From Tetracentron sinense (lineage: Eukaryota; Streptophyta; Magnoliopsida; Trochodendrales; Trochodendraceae), in contig CM026566.1 in the NCBI GenBank assembly GCA_015143295.1, positions 8,667,072 through 8,731,071 on the forward strand: a stretch of 64,000 bases of DNA. The letters are read 5' to 3'. Below, in pieces: positions 11,186 to 22,740 of this stretch. Positions within the stretch are counted from its first letter, which is position 1, and each line of letters starts with the position of its first letter. Below the pieces are notes generated by a model. It ran no database searches and had not been told where the DNA came from. It saw only the letters and a program-made list of their open reading frames with translations. The position numbers were made by a program, and so were the translations under genes.

Positions 11186-12151
11186 GTTTTGTTGTTGATT
11201 CAACATGTATAAATACAATCTTGGAAAACCCGGTTTCATGCATGCATGTGTACTCGTGTGCGTGCCAATAGTGACAATCATAGGGACACGTGTAACAAGA
11301 GGGATATCGCATCATATTTCAATTCATAGTATAACATGTAAGCATTTAGGTGATCAACATGGCATTTGGTCAAGTCATCATTTACAAGAATAATTACATA
11401 AAGCTTACATCCATTTCATTTATTCTTTGTTTAGGCATATTATCAAACATCCGGTGTGCAACATTTTAGTAGTTTTATTTCCCCTTTTTAGCGCATAAAT
11501 TTCCAACACAACATCCAAGTATGTTCATTATTCATAGAGTGCCCTTCCACCATTTTCCATACCCACATTTCACCACGTCCAACGGCATCCAATCACCTCT
11601 ACATCCACCATTCATACATACAACCCCACATTCACATTTATCTTGTTTAGGTTTAGGAAGTATAGCACATTTCAAGTAATGGAAGATACAAGACCAACAT
11701 CATAATGTCAAAGGAAAAAAACTAGATTATTGCTAAAGAAAGTTAGTAGAGTGTACTAACCTTGAATCGAAGCTTGATCTTGGTGTAGACCTTGATTTAA
11801 ACTCCAACTTGGAAGAAGAAAGCCCTTACTCAAACTATACTTGATTGGGTAGGAAACCCTCTTGAAAATACCGTAGAGAGTGCTGCCCTAGCTTGAGAAG
11901 GGAACCCCACACGAGCTTGAGCCTTGAACTTGAAGCAAAACGAGTTGGGTGAGCTAGGGTTCTTAAACCCCTTTGATTCCTTCTTCAATGGAAAACCCTA
12001 GTTGCAAATCCCCTTCTCCTTTCTCTCTATCTCTCAAAATCTCTTAAGTGCTGTGAATGAAGCCCTAAAGGCTCGGGCAAGCCCTTATGGGTAAGGGTTT
12101 AAACCCCAAAAGACGAAAAAGCCCTTCATGAAAATTCTGAAAAACACGAAG

Positions 12152-12337
12152 ACCGAGCGATCGGTGGTTATGACCGATCGATCGGTTGCCTACCGAGCGA
12201 TCAGTGTTATTGACCGATCGACCGGTCAAAAACTCACTCTCTGGAAAATTTCCCCATACAAATTTTTCGACCAGTCGATAGCCTCCGATCGATCGGTTTT
12301 TGGACCGATCGATCGCTCCATGGACCGAGCGATCGGT
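12152..12337 (-). promoter_or_regulatory. ACCGATCGATCGGT motif array in U3 (B, 3' LTR)
   Basis: Seven motif copies of the types ACCGAGCGATCGGT and ACCGATCGATCGGT, with the conserved ATTTTCCAGAGAG box (minus strand) between the two halves. Confidence 0.65.
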
Positions 12338-12548
12338 GCTCTGCTGGTCCCGACTGTTTTGGCCATATCTTTTGACTCACTCGTCCGATTTCGACGATTC
12401 AACTTACGTTGGATTCGTCTCTCGAAAACGCACATTTCTGACATTTCAAAATTTCTGATTTCTCCCTTATTTATTAATTACACTACGAAACGGCCAATTA
12501 GCTACGAGAGTGCCATTCGTTAAAGATGAAAAAGTCCGGGGTGCTACA

Positions 12549-12560
12549 TTCTCCCCCCTT
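12549..12560 (-). other. Polypurine tract of element B
   Basis: The minus strand reads AAGGGGGGAGAA immediately before the 3' LTR. This is the primer site for plus-strand DNA synthesis. Confidence 0.85.
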
Positions 12561-12657
12561 ACAAAAATTTCTTTCTCGAAATTTGGACAATGCGTGCTTT
12601 AGAATTTAAACAACTTAGCATAACAATTCGAAACAAAATTACAAGTCATACACAAGA

Positions 12658-13361
12658 TCATTCAAACAACTCGGGGTACTTCGCCTTGACTTCGGCCTCA
12701 CGTTCCCATGTAGCCTCTTCTCGAGCGTGATGCTACCATTGCACGAGAACTAGCGGAATAGTCTTGTTGCGAAGTACTTGGTCTCTTCGATCCAAAATAT
12801 GAACCGGCTTCTCAACCAAAGTGAGATCCTCTCGAATCTCAACCGGATCAAGCTCGATGACGTGAGAAGGATCCGGGATGTACTTCCGAAGCTGGGAGAT
12901 ATGAAACACGTTGTGGACCGCCGCCATGTGAGCGGGCAAAGCAACACGGTAAGCAACTTCACCGACTCGAGTAATGATCTCGAACGGACCCACATATCTC
13001 GGGCTAAGCTTGCTTTTTTTCCGAATCGCATAACACCCTTGGTCGGTGAAATCTTGATAAACACAAAGTCACCGACTCGGAATTCAAGATCCCTCCTTCG
13101 GTTGTCGGCATAGCTTTTCTGTCTGTCCTGTGCGGTCTTCAACCTCTCCCGTATAAGCTTGACCCTATCCGCGGTTCGTTCAATCAACTCGGGGCCCAAA
13201 ATCTTTCTTTCTCCAACCTCATCCCAATACAAGGGGGATCTACAACTTCTTCCATATAAGGCTTCAAAAGGTGCCATTTGTATGCTTGCTTGATAACTGT
13301 TATTGTAGGCGAATTCCACCAAAGGTAGGTGATCCTCCCAACTTCCTTTAAAATCCAACAT
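12658..13361 (-). pseudogene. pol: Element B integrase C-terminus and chromodomain, broken
   Basis: This is the end of the Tekay polyprotein. The integrase C-terminal part (SYADNRRRDLEFRVGDFVF) leads to a chromodomain-like tail, [20 protein letters not shown], which in chromoviruses targets integration to heterochromatin. A frameshift near 13010-13020 moves the reading from the upstream frame (12750-13361) to the frame of 12733-12993. A TGG-to-stop change at about 12733-12735 (VLVQW followed by a stop) cuts off the last residues. The original stop is the TGA at 12658-12660. The start at 13361 is only the first codon after an upstream break, not a true initiator. Confidence 0.85.
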
Positions 13362-13365
13362 AAGC

Positions 13366-14040
13366 TCAGAGCATGTCTTCTATCACTTGATTCACCCTCT
13401 CTGTTTGCCTGTCGGTCTGTGGGTGGAAAGCCGTGCTAAAGTCTAGTCGGAAACCCATAGCATCCTGAAAGCTTTTCCAGAACCTGGATGTGAATCTTGG
13501 GTCTCTATCCGACACAATACTCACTGGCACCCCATGCAATCGGACTATTTCCTTGATGTATAGCGCCGCTAACTGATTGGAGTTGAATGTAGTCCGGTAC
13601 GGTAAGAAATGAGCGGACTTCGTGAGTCTATCAATAACTACCCATATAGCATCGGTCTTCTTGACCGTCTTCAGCAATCCCACGATAAAGTCCATAAAGA
13701 TATGTTCCCATTTCCACTCGGGAATAGGGAGAGACTGCAAAAGACCCGCCGGTCTCAAATGCTCCGCTTTCACCTGTTGGCACACCAAACACCGTGCCAC
13801 ATACTCCGCAACCTCCATCTTCATGTTTCGCCACGAAAAGTGACTCTTGAGGTTCCGGTACATCTTCGTACCCCCAGGATGCACTGTGTACTTTGAACGG
13901 TGAGCTTCATCCATAATCTCTCTTCGAAGGTCTGCATTGGTTGGGACACAAAGTCTTCCCTTGAATGTAATAGCACCTCGGCTATTGAGAGAGAAGTCCG
14001 TACTACCCTTGGCAATTTCCTTGTCCCGAAAAGCCAACAA
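13366..14040 (-). pseudogene. pol: Element B integrase fragment
   Basis: It contains the integrase zinc-binding region ([15 protein letters not shown], then [11 protein letters not shown]) and the catalytic core ([41 protein letters not shown]). The D-D-35-E residues are present. A stop at about 14050, TAG for CAG, separates it from the RNase H part. At its end the codon after VIEDML is TGA instead of CGA. A 2-bp deletion a few bases further on shifts the frame into the next fragment. The G of HPQTDGQTE is R here. Confidence 0.88.
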
Positions 14041-14055
14041 GTCAGCATCCGTGGC

Positions 14056-14472
14056 CTAGTACTCTTGGATCAAATCTATAAGGTACGGCCGAACCGTAAC
14101 ATTTGCCAAAACAGGACTGCGGACAGAATCATTCACACTGATGTCCAGATTTGCCAAATCGTCTAACAGTCTCCATTCCCGCACCAACATGTGAGCCAAC
14201 AACCCCGATGGTTTCCTACTCAAAGCATCTGCCACCACATTTGCTTTTCCCGGGTGATATTGGATCGTGCACTCATAGTCTTTTAAGAACTCAATCCAAC
14301 GCCGTTGTCGCAAATTGAGCTCTTTTTGGGAAAAGAGATATTTGAGGCTCTTGTGGTCCGTGTACACATAGAACTCCACCCCGTACAGATAATGTCGCCA
14401 AATTTTGAGTGCAAACACGACCGCCGCAAGCTCCAAGTCGTGAGTGGGGTAGTTCTTTTCATGCTCTTTCAA
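14056..14472 (-). pseudogene. pol: Element B RNase H fragment
   Basis: RNase H removes the RNA strand of the RNA:DNA hybrid. The fragment shows [31 protein letters not shown] and [13 protein letters not shown], in the same order as element A. It follows RT in the same frame and is separated from it only by TAG in place of CAG (the Q of [12 protein letters not shown]). It ends at another TAG for CAG after DLIQEY. Both changes are C-to-T in the sense strand. Confidence 0.9.
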
Positions 14473-15975
14473 CTACCTTGATGCATAGGCAATGACTTTC
14501 TTGTGTTGCATTAGGACACACCCGAGTCCGACGTGCGAGGCATCACTATACACCTCATACCCAAAAGGTCCAGATGGCACAGTAAGGACAGGGGCTGTGG
14601 TGAGGCGTTTCTTCAACTCTTGGAAACTTACTTCACATCGGTCACTCCAACTGAACTTTGCACTTTTTCTTGTCAAGTAGGTGAGAGGTGCAGCCAAACT
14701 GGAGAATCCCTCCACAAATCTCCGGTAGTAGCCTACCAATCTGAGGAAACTACGTATCTCCGTGACGCTCTTGGGCCTCTCCCAACTCATGACTGCCTCA
14801 ACCTTGGCTAGATCTACAGAAATACCCTCGGCCGACACCACGTGTCCAAGAAATGCGACCTTCTCTAGCCAGAACTCGCACTTACTCAATTTGGCATATA
14901 GCCTATGCTCTCTCAACATCTCCAGAGCAAGGCGGAGGTCTCGTGCGTGATCTTCCCGTGTCTGGGAATACACCAAAATGTCATCAATGAATGCAATCAC
15001 GCATCGATCCAAGTAAGATCGGAACACCCGGTTCATCAAATCCATGAATGCCGCCGGTGCATTCGTCAGCCCAAAAGGCATGACAAGGAACTCGTAATGC
15101 CCATACCGAGTCCTGAAAGCCGTCTTCTGAACATCTTCCGCCTTGATCCTTAATTGGTGATACCCCGATCTAAGATCAATTTTGGAGAAGAATCTCGCTC
15201 CCTTCAGTTGGTCAAACAAGTCGTCTATCCTTGGCAAGGGATAACGATTCTTGATAGTTACCTTGTTCAACTGACGGTAGTCTATACACATCCTCATAGA
15301 CCCATCCTTCTTCTTCACAAAGAGAACCGGAGCTCCCCACGGCGAGACACTTGGTTGGATGAAACCAAGTTGTTGTAACTCCTCAATCTGTTTCTTTAAT
15401 TCTTCAAGCTCTATAGGGGCCATTCTATATGGTGCCCTTGAAATCGGAGCGGTACCCAGAGCAAGCTCTATAGCGAATTCGATCTCTCTATCAGGAGGTA
15501 ATCCGGGAAGTTCTTCCGGGAACACATCTAAGAACTCACTCACAACTGGAATAGCCGATGAGTTTTGTGCTTCTGGGTGTGCTATACTCAAGGCTGCGAG
15601 GCGAGCAATGTCCCTCTCTCTTAATCCTCGGAAGTGAAAAGGCTTACCCCCTTCCAGCTTGAAATTCACCATCTTTTCAAAACACGCAACATGCCCGTGA
15701 TGGTTTGCCAACCAATCCATACCAAGAATGACGTCAAAGTCTAAATCTTGGAAATCCAAAATGATAAGATCGGCCACTAGTTCATTCTCCCCTACTTGAA
15801 CCACACAATCTCTGAATATCTTGTTCGTGTCAAATGACTTACCGAGTGGAGTTGCAATGGTCAACTCCAGCTCTAACGGAATAGCCTCAGTCAAAAATCC
15901 CTTCGCGAAACTAGGTGACACAAAGGAGTGAGTGGATCCTGTGTTGATCAACACTCGGGCGAGACACTCGTTCAC
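14473..15975 (-). pseudogene. pol: Element B protease and reverse transcriptase
   Basis: A 500-residue open stretch. The aspartic protease motif [10 protein letters not shown] lies near residues 9-18; the usual catalytic D is N here, probably inactivating. It is followed by [16 protein letters not shown] begins near residue 220 ([19 protein letters not shown]), with the palm motif FIDDILVYS. The connection domain follows ([21 protein letters not shown]). It ends at the TAG at 14473-14475 before RNase H. In vivo the frame would be entered from gag by removing the intron at 15987-16122, so the GTG at 15975 is not an initiator. Confidence 0.9.
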
Positions 15976-15986
15976 TAATAAAGCGC

Positions 15987-16122
15987 CTGTGCGATTAAGT
16001 AGCTACTATTAGTAGATTTCAAACAACAACAAGCATCATACATAGGTAACCCTTAGTATAAATAATCACATAATAAACCATAGAAATTTACACAACTTAG
16101 ACTTTAGAATTTTTTTGCGTAC
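15987..16122 (-). other. Putative gag-pol intron of element B
   Basis: 136 bp. In sense it begins G|GTACGC and ends CGCACAG|GC, with CTACTAAT about 25-30 nt before the acceptor, close to the branch-point consensus. Splicing would join VVQ to GALLVNEC in frame with protease. Unspliced reading stops at TAA after ten intron-derived codons. Confidence 0.65.
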
Positions 16123-17358
16123 CTTGCACGACATCGTCGGATGCACGTGCGTCTCTCTCCGATAGGGCGAAGACTCGGCCCTGAGTGGCTGGGCGAGGAG
16201 GCCGGGTAGACTGTAAGGCCCTCGAAGCCTGAGAAGAGCTAGGCTGAGATTTCTGCCTAATTGGGGCCTGCTCCCCGAAGACTGAGCTGGCAATCGACGT
16301 CGGGGACAATCCTGAATCATGTGGCCCTGGTCGCCACAATGAAAACAGCCTCCTGTAGCCTTCCGACATTCCCCTGCTGGATGCCTCCTTCCACAAAGAG
16401 TGCAGACATCATATGAATAAGTGGGAGGAGTATAACCCGTAGCCTGAGTCACTGCGGGGCGAGGAGCATACGAGGTAGTCGGGCGAAAAGCCGGTGGAGC
16501 ACAAGGGCGGGGAGCCTGTGGTGCCGAGTACCTTCTCTATGACTGAGCCGGCCCTGCGGACTGATAAGACATAGTCCTAGCTCTCTTCTCCCCTGAACTA
16601 CTAGACTCTCCCTTTTCTATTCCTCTTCTCTTAAAGAACTCTTCGGAATTCGACTCGGCCAACAATGCCTTGTTCACAACTTCTGAATATGTCTCATGTC
16701 GGAACATTGAGACACGATCCTTGAGGTAGGCCTTCAACCCCCTCTCGAATTTCTGGGCCTTCATAGCCTCGGTAGCTATCATGTGTGGAGCAAATCGAGA
16801 TAGCTCTGAGAACTTGGCTTCGTAAGCCGATACAGACATATTACCTTGCTTCAAGGTAATAAATTCAATTTCTTTCTTTTCTTTCATCCCAACCGGAAAG
16901 TACTTCTTGTAGAAAACGTCCAAGAATTCTCCCCATGTCCATTCTTGGCCTTGCGGGGTCAACTCTCGGGTCCGAAGTGAAGACTTCCACCAATGGTCGG
17001 CCTCGCCTTCAAGCATAAAGGCAGCCCATGTGACCCTCTCTACTTCTGTAGGTGCCAATACCGAGAATATCTTCTCAAGTTGCCGAATCCAACCCTCGGT
17101 GACAAGTGGATCAATGCTTCCACAAAAAGTTGGAGGCCTCATCCTCCAGAAAGCTTCTATCCTGGCTTGGGCTCGGTTAGGAGGAGCCGGTATAAGTGCC
17201 GCATTAGGCGGAGTGGCCGGTTGCCTTGCCGCCAACATAGCCAAAGTCTCGGCTATGGATGCAAATGCTTGGGCAAAGCCGGGTTGATCATCACCCGATG
17301 GAGCATCACCTCCATTGCCCCTCGTGTTGTACCCGCGACCCCGGGTATTGCGTCTCAT
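16123..17358 (-). pseudogene. gag: Element B gag, broken
   Basis: Gag starts MRRNTRGRGYNTRG at 17358, matching MRRGTRGRG of element A. The retrotransposon gag domain (RMRPPTFCGSIDP, EGEADHWWKS, FLDVFYKKYFP) is intact. A TAG at 16534-16536 replaces CAA after AGPAQS. Downstream there are two zinc knuckles (CTLCGRRHPAGEC and CFHCGDQGHMIQDC). A 1-bp deletion near 16270-16290 then shifts the frame. The end, GRVFALSERDARASDDVVQG, is read in the new frame up to the splice donor. Intact length would be about 412 residues, against 416 in A. Confidence 0.9.
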
Positions 17359-17680
17359 GATTTCTCCTGAGAACGATAATACAACATGAGTCTAACTTGG
17401 ATACGCATTTAGTACAATTTTCGCAATTCACTCAATACATATTCATCAAGCATATTTAATAAGCATAACACAATTAACGCACACATGGTATACACAACAA
17501 TAGCATCACATACAATCCATGTTCCTAGCGTAGGACTCCATGCTCGGTTAAAGTTCAACCTACTTTGACTAGGACTAACTTGTTAGTCCATACTTGGAAT
17601 ACAACTCTTTAAGGTAATTCTAATACCTAGTTCAATCATGGTATCATTCCTATGTGACCCTAGGGACTCTAATGCCTAGA

Positions 17681-17692
17681 GCTCTGATACCA
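17681..17692 (-). other. tRNA-iMet primer binding site of element B
   Basis: The minus strand reads TGGTATCAGAGC, complementary to the 3' end of plant initiator tRNA-Met, four bases inside the 5' LTR. The rest of 17359-17696 is the untranslated leader, with no other feature. Confidence 0.92.
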
Positions 17693-18391
17693 CCTCTGTC
17701 GCGCCCCAAAATACCCCCTAGGAGTTAAGGGATACTTTAGAGGTGACTACGTGTACCTGTCAAACCATCCTGTAATGCAAGAGGCTAAACATAATATAAT
17801 ACAATGATAATCAGAGCGCGGAAACTAAACATAAGTGCGGAAGCATAAGCCAACTTTTTCTTTTCTTCTATAACTCCAAATAGTATTCCAAGTTAACATA
17901 TACCAAATACAATCAAAGTAAAGGTGGACATGCCCACCTATCAAAATACAAAAGGAACTCTCTAACCCTCTCCTATCAACAGTGGTCGAGGTATGGCCAC
18001 ACCTCCAAGTCCCCATCCTCCAGAGACTGCCATGGGATAGGTGGCTCCCTCTCCTCTACATACTCCTCCTCGACCAAAGGCTCGGGGTCGAGGACATCCA
18101 CAGTACCTACCGACATAAAAGGACGGCTGAGCATGGAATACTCAACGAGTACAAACTACTAGCTAACCATAACAATAGCGAAAGCATAACAACAGTGAGC
18201 AATACAAGATATTAATTTAAAGCAATAGTGAAAGCATAAGATACATAGCCATATCTTGACATGCGTGTATGAATGCAAAAACCTCGGTAAAACTCATGTC
18301 TCGGAAACCTTTTTCATGTCTCGGTCAAATCATGTATGTGTGTCGTGTCTTGTCTTGTATTTCATATCTTGATTTGTTCTTGACTTGTATA

Positions 18392-18655
18392 CTTGTGAGC
18401 CAGAGTCTAGCACCCTTCCTTAGGCTACCAACCTCCTTGTCATGTTTTTGTTCCATTTCTCTTGTGAGCCAGAGGCTAGCACCCTTCCTTGGGCTACCAA
18501 CCTCCTTGTCATGTTCTTGTTCCATTTCTCTTGTGAGCCAGAGGCTAGCACCCTTCCTTGGGCTACCAACCTCCTTGTCATGTTCTTGTTCCATTTCTCT
18601 TGTGAGCCAGAGGCTAGCACCCTTTCTTGGGCTACCAACCTCCTTGTCATATTCT
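18392..18655 (-). repeat. 69-bp minisatellite, four units
   Basis: Unit starts at 18392, 18461, 18530 and 18599. The partner LTR has three units, so the array changed length during or after the last transposition. Confidence 0.85.
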
Positions 18656-19635
18656 TGTTTTGTTGTGGATTCAACATGTATAAATACAATCTTGGAAAAC
18701 CCGGTTTCATGCATGCATGTGTACTCGTGTGCGTGCCAATAGTGACAATCATGGGGACACGTGTAACAAGAGGGATATCGCATCATATTTCAATTCATAG
18801 TATAACATGTAAGCATTTAGGTGATCAACATGGCATTTGGTCAAGTCATCATTTACAAGAATAACTACATAAAGCTTACATCTATTTCCTTTATCAATTT
18901 CATTTATTCTTGGTTTAGGCATATTATCAAACATCCGGTGTGCAACATTTTAGTAGTTTTATTTTCCCTTTTTAGCGCATAAATTTCCAACACAACATCC
19001 AAGTATGTTCATTATTCATAGAGTGCCCTTCCACCATTTTCCATACCCACATTTCACCACGTCCAACGGCATCCAATCGCCTCTACATCCACCATTCATA
19101 CATACAACCCCACATTCACATTTATCTTGTTTAGGTTTAGGAAGTATAGCACATTTCAAGTAAGGGAAGATACAAGACCAACATCATAATGTCAAAGGAA
19201 AAAAACTAGATTATTGCTAAAGAAAGTTAGTAGAGTGTACTAACCTTGAATTGAAGCTTGATCTTGGTGTAGACCTTGATTTAAACTCCAACTTGGAAGA
19301 AGAAAGCCCTTACTCAAACTATACTTGATTGGGTAGGAAACCCTCTTGAAAATACCGTAGAGAGTGCTGCCCTAGCTTGAGAAGGGAATCCCACACGAGC
19401 TTGAGCCTTGAACTTGAAGCAAAACGAGTTGGGTGAGCTAGGGTTCTTAAACCCCTTTGATTCCTTCTTCAATGGAAAACCCTAGTTGCAAATCCCCTTC
19501 TCCTTTCTCTCTATCTCTCAAAATCCCTTAAGTGCTGTGAATGAAGCCCTAAAGGCTCGGGCAAGCCCTTATGGGTAAGGGTTTAAACCCCAAAAGATGA
19601 AAAAGCCCTTAATGAAAATTCTGAAAAACACGAAG

Positions 19636-19819
19636 ACCGAGTGATCGGTGGTTATGACCGATCGATCGGTTGCCTACCGAGCGATTGGTGTTATTGACCG
19701 ATCGACCGGTCAAAAACTCTCTCTGGAAAATTTCCCCATACAAATTTTTCGACCAGTCGATAGCCTCCGATCGATCGGTTTTTGGACCGATCGATCGCTC
19801 CATGGACCGAGCGATCGGT
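19636..19819 (-). promoter_or_regulatory. ACCGATCGATCGGT motif array in U3 (B, 5' LTR)
   Basis: The same seven-copy layout as 12152-12337, with small changes (GAGTGATCGG and GAGCGATTGG variants). As the 5' LTR copy, it is the one that would act on transcription of B. Confidence 0.65.
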
Positions 19820-20030
19820 GCTCTGCTGGTCCCGACTGTTTTGGCCATATCTTTTGACTCGCTCGTCCGATTTCGACGATTCAACTTGCGTTGGATTCGT
19901 CTCTCGAAAATGCACATTTCTGACGTTTCAAAATTTCCGATTTCTCCCTTATTTATTAATTACACTACGAAACGGCCAATTAGCTACGAGAGTGCCATTC
20001 ATTAAAGATGAAAAAGTCCGGGGTGCTACA

Positions 20031-21438
20031 TCTCTGCCTGAGAGATTTAGATCAAAAGTTACCGCCATCAAAGAGAGCAAAAATATTGATGCTCTCAAAA
20101 TTGAAGAGTTGGTTGGTTCTCTCCAGACTTATGAGTTAAATCTGCACCCATCTAAGAAACCAAAATCAATTGCCTTGAAATCTATCAAGGAATCTATAGA
20201 TGGTTCAGATAGTGACTCTGAGGAGGATGAAGAAGATATGGCTTTGCTTTCAAAGAAATTCAAAAATTTTCTAAAATTCAATAAAAGATTTAATCCGAAT
20301 GGACAAATATCTTTTGAAAAGCCTAAGTCCAAACACTACAAATATAAGAAACATGTTAAAATTTTGGACAGTAAATCCCAAGGCCTTCAATGCTATGAAT
20401 GTCAAGGCTTCAGCCATATTGCTACTGATTGCTCAAATGAGAAGAAATCTAAGAGCAAGGCAAGGGATGATAGTGAATCTGAATCTGAAGAATCGAATAG
20501 TTCTTCTTGTGAGAAGATTATGAATTACATGGCCTTCACTACTTTCATAAATGGGATTGAAGAATCTTCTTCAAATTTAAGTGTGAGTAACCAACACCAT
20601 ATTGATGGTGAGGCTGATGAAGAGAGTTAAAATGACTCGAATTCTGAGGAAGATCTCGAGACAGCCTATGATGAGTTGTTTCAGGAATGCCTAATGTTGA
20701 AAAAGGGTCAGATTTCCTTGACCAAAAAGGTTAAATTTATTGAAAAGGAAAGATATGCCTTAGACCAAGTGACTTCTGGATTGAAAGCTCTTGTGTCTCA
20801 ACTTGAGGAAGAGAAGGCTTCCCTCCTTGTCAAGACTCAGCTTCTTGAATCTGATTTGCATGTTTGTCTTGATGAAAAGACAAGTCTTGAAATCAAGTTG
20901 GCTGATCTTAAGCAAAATCCGAGGTGTGGAGATGAGAAGGGAACTTCATCCACCTCGAACACTGAGCCTGGTGATAAAAGGCAACCTCCTGAGAATAGGA
21001 TAGACTCCTTCTACTCAGAAATTCATTCCTACATGTCATAAATGTGGAGTGAAGGGTCATATTAGGCCTCGATGTCCTAAACTTCGAAGAATGCCCAATC
21101 ATGATTCTAGGAACCAAATCAATTTTAATGGGAATCTTCAAAGGAGAGTTGATATCCTAGTGGAGATGTCTAGGAAGTTAAATGATGGTATATTGAATAT
21201 CTATAATAACTCTAGACAGTGGCATGGTCATGACACTCCTTATGCTAGAAATAAAGGAGGTAACAGGGAGAACCATAATGCCCGCCATAATTCTAGGACT
21301 CAATCTTGGAATAGGAGGAACAAAAGGAAGAGGCAAAAGGTCATACCTACCTCAATTGAAATGGTTAGAGACCAAATGGTCAATCAAACTGCTAAAACTG
21401 TTTGGGTGAGAAAGAAAGACCTAAAGGGCTTCACTTAG
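20031..21438 (+). pseudogene. gag: SIRE-type copia gag, C-terminal part (element 1)
   Basis: This resumes the gag interrupted at 10294. It opens with LPERFRSKVTAIKESKN, then KKPKSIALKSIKESIDGS and an acidic linker. The first zinc knuckle is CYECQGFSHIATDC. A TAA at 20628-20630 stands where the related copy has CAG. After it a coiled-coil-like stretch follows (LDQVTSGLKALVSQLEEEKA). A frameshift near 21010-21045 moves the reading to the frame of 21049-21438, which holds a second zinc knuckle (CHKCGVKGHIRPRC) and ends KTVWVRKKDLKGFT at a stop. In SIRE elements protease and the rest of pol should follow; none is seen. Confidence 0.85.
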
Positions 21439-22342
21439 CCTGTGTCTGTCATAGCCTAGGGTGTACTGTTAGTGTTCTATCTTGTCCTAGTGCTATGAAG
21501 TTTGTGTATACTAGTAGTTTTTTCTTTTTACTAGTTTTTATTTGCTATGGTCTATTTTTCTGTTTTATTTATTTTAAAAAATCTCAAAAACATTGAAAAA
21601 CTATAAAATCCAAAAAGATTTTTGTCATGTTGCCCTTGTAAAACTTGCATGATTTGCATTCCTTGTGTGATCTTTATTTCTATGCTTGTCCAAGGTTGAA
21701 CATGAGTTTGTTGCTGATTGAGGATATATCACCTTCATAGTCTCTTAGTTAGGCTGAAAATTAGACTAGTTTTATCTTGCACGGTTAGAGACTTATCCAT
21801 GTGTGTATGCTTTGCACTATCACATGCACTCTGACTAATTCTGTTGAGATATCTATTTCTTAATCTGTAGGTGTATGACTTATCCATAAAGTGTGACCTA
21901 GGATGACCTGTCTAGATTGACCATATAGTTAGTCATCCCCATTTTGTGTATCCTCCATGAGAAAAAAATTGTTGCAATAAAAAGGGCTACCTACTAGGCT
22001 AGTGTGAAAGCTACTATTGGGTGCAAACAGTAGTAATGACTACCTATGTCAACAAGTTAGGTATCTTTCTGAGTTGCAAGAGTAAAAGCCCCTACTGCCA
22101 ATAAAGAAGAGCTACCTACCTGGATAGTGTGAAAGCCAATATTGCATGAAAAGATATGTTCATAAAAATAACATCAAAATAGTGAGGATGTTTTTGACCA
22201 AAGTAAAATAAAAATATTAGGTCAAATCAAAATGGATAAAGGTGCACTAAAATGTAAAAAAAATAAAAAAAATCAGCATAACTGGATCTAACTAGGTTTG
22301 ACTTCTTAGATTTGAGTCTCTAGGAATCCCCTTAGTGGTTAA
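21439..22342 (+). other. Non-coding internal region of SIRE element 1, upstream part
   Basis: No protease, integrase, RT or RNase H remnant is visible in any frame. The sequence is AT-rich with locally repeated phrases, for example GCTACCTAC and GTGTGAAAGC around 21987-22135. It continues at 24755 after the solo LTR. Pol is therefore absent, by deletion or ancestrally. Confidence 0.6.
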
Positions 22343-22555
22343 TGTAGCACCCCGGACTTTTCCCAACTTTAATGAATAGCATTTTCGTTACCAATTGGCC
22401 TTCCTCATAGTATAATAAATAAATAAGGGAGAAATTGGAAATTTCGAAACATCAGAAATGTCCGTTTTCGAGAGATGAATCCAACGCAAGTTGAATCGTC
22501 GAAATCGGACGAACGAGTCAAAAGATATGGCCAAAACAGTGGAACCTGCAGAGCC

Positions 22556-22740
22556 CCGATCGCTCGGTCCTCATCAGCGATCGATCGGTCAAAAACCGAT
22601 CGATCGGTGGCTATCGACTGGTCAGAAATTTTGTATGGGGAAATTTTCCAGAGAGCATGTTTTTGACCGGTCGATCGGTCAATAACACCGATCGCTCGGT
22701 AGGCAACCGATCGATCGGTCATAAGCACCGATCGCTCGGT
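22556..22740 (+). promoter_or_regulatory. ACCGATCGATCGGT motif array in U3
   Basis: Seven self-complementary motif copies surround ATGGGGAAATTTTCCAGAG, about 215-400 bp into the LTR. Confidence 0.65.

Larger units (their letters stand above)
10295..12548 (-). repeat. 3' LTR of element B
   Basis: 2254 bp, plus-strand ends TGTCGCGGCCC and GGGGTGCTACA. It carries three minisatellite units against four in its partner LTR. Confidence 0.93.
10295..20030 (-). mobile_element. Tekay/Del-type Ty3-gypsy element B, full length, defective
   Basis: A complete chromovirus-type element with a perfect TCTCT duplication (10290-10294 and 20031-20035), inserted in SIRE gag. Order in minus-strand sense: 5' LTR 17697-20030, tRNA-iMet PBS 17681-17692, gag 16123-17358, putative intron 15987-16122, pol 12658-15986 (protease, RT, RNase H, integrase, chromodomain), PPT 12549-12560, 3' LTR 10295-12548. 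The LTRs differ by roughly a percent by eye plus one 69-bp repeat unit. The coding part carries several stops and frameshifts, so the copy cannot encode its own proteins. The conserved PBS, PPT and LTR ends would still allow mobilisation in trans. Confidence 0.93.
17697..20030 (-). repeat. 5' LTR of element B
   Basis: 2334 bp, plus-strand ends TGTCGCGCCCC and GGGGTGCTACA. It is 80 bp longer than the 3' LTR, 69 bp of which is one extra minisatellite unit. Confidence 0.93.

Noticed and set aside
12128-12523. ORFs rich in DRSV/DRSI/RSIG repeats (also at 19782, 22405, 28988, 34589, 42034)
   Set aside because: Translations of the ACCGATCGATCGGT motif array in U3; low complexity, on both strands, with no gene context.
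18269-18864. ORFs with a 23-residue repeat (for example HFSCEPEASTLPWATNLLV) as repetitive proteins
   Set aside because: They lie in the 69-bp LTR minisatellite, whose period is a multiple of three, so several frames on both strands stay open. They are absent or shifted in other LTR copies.
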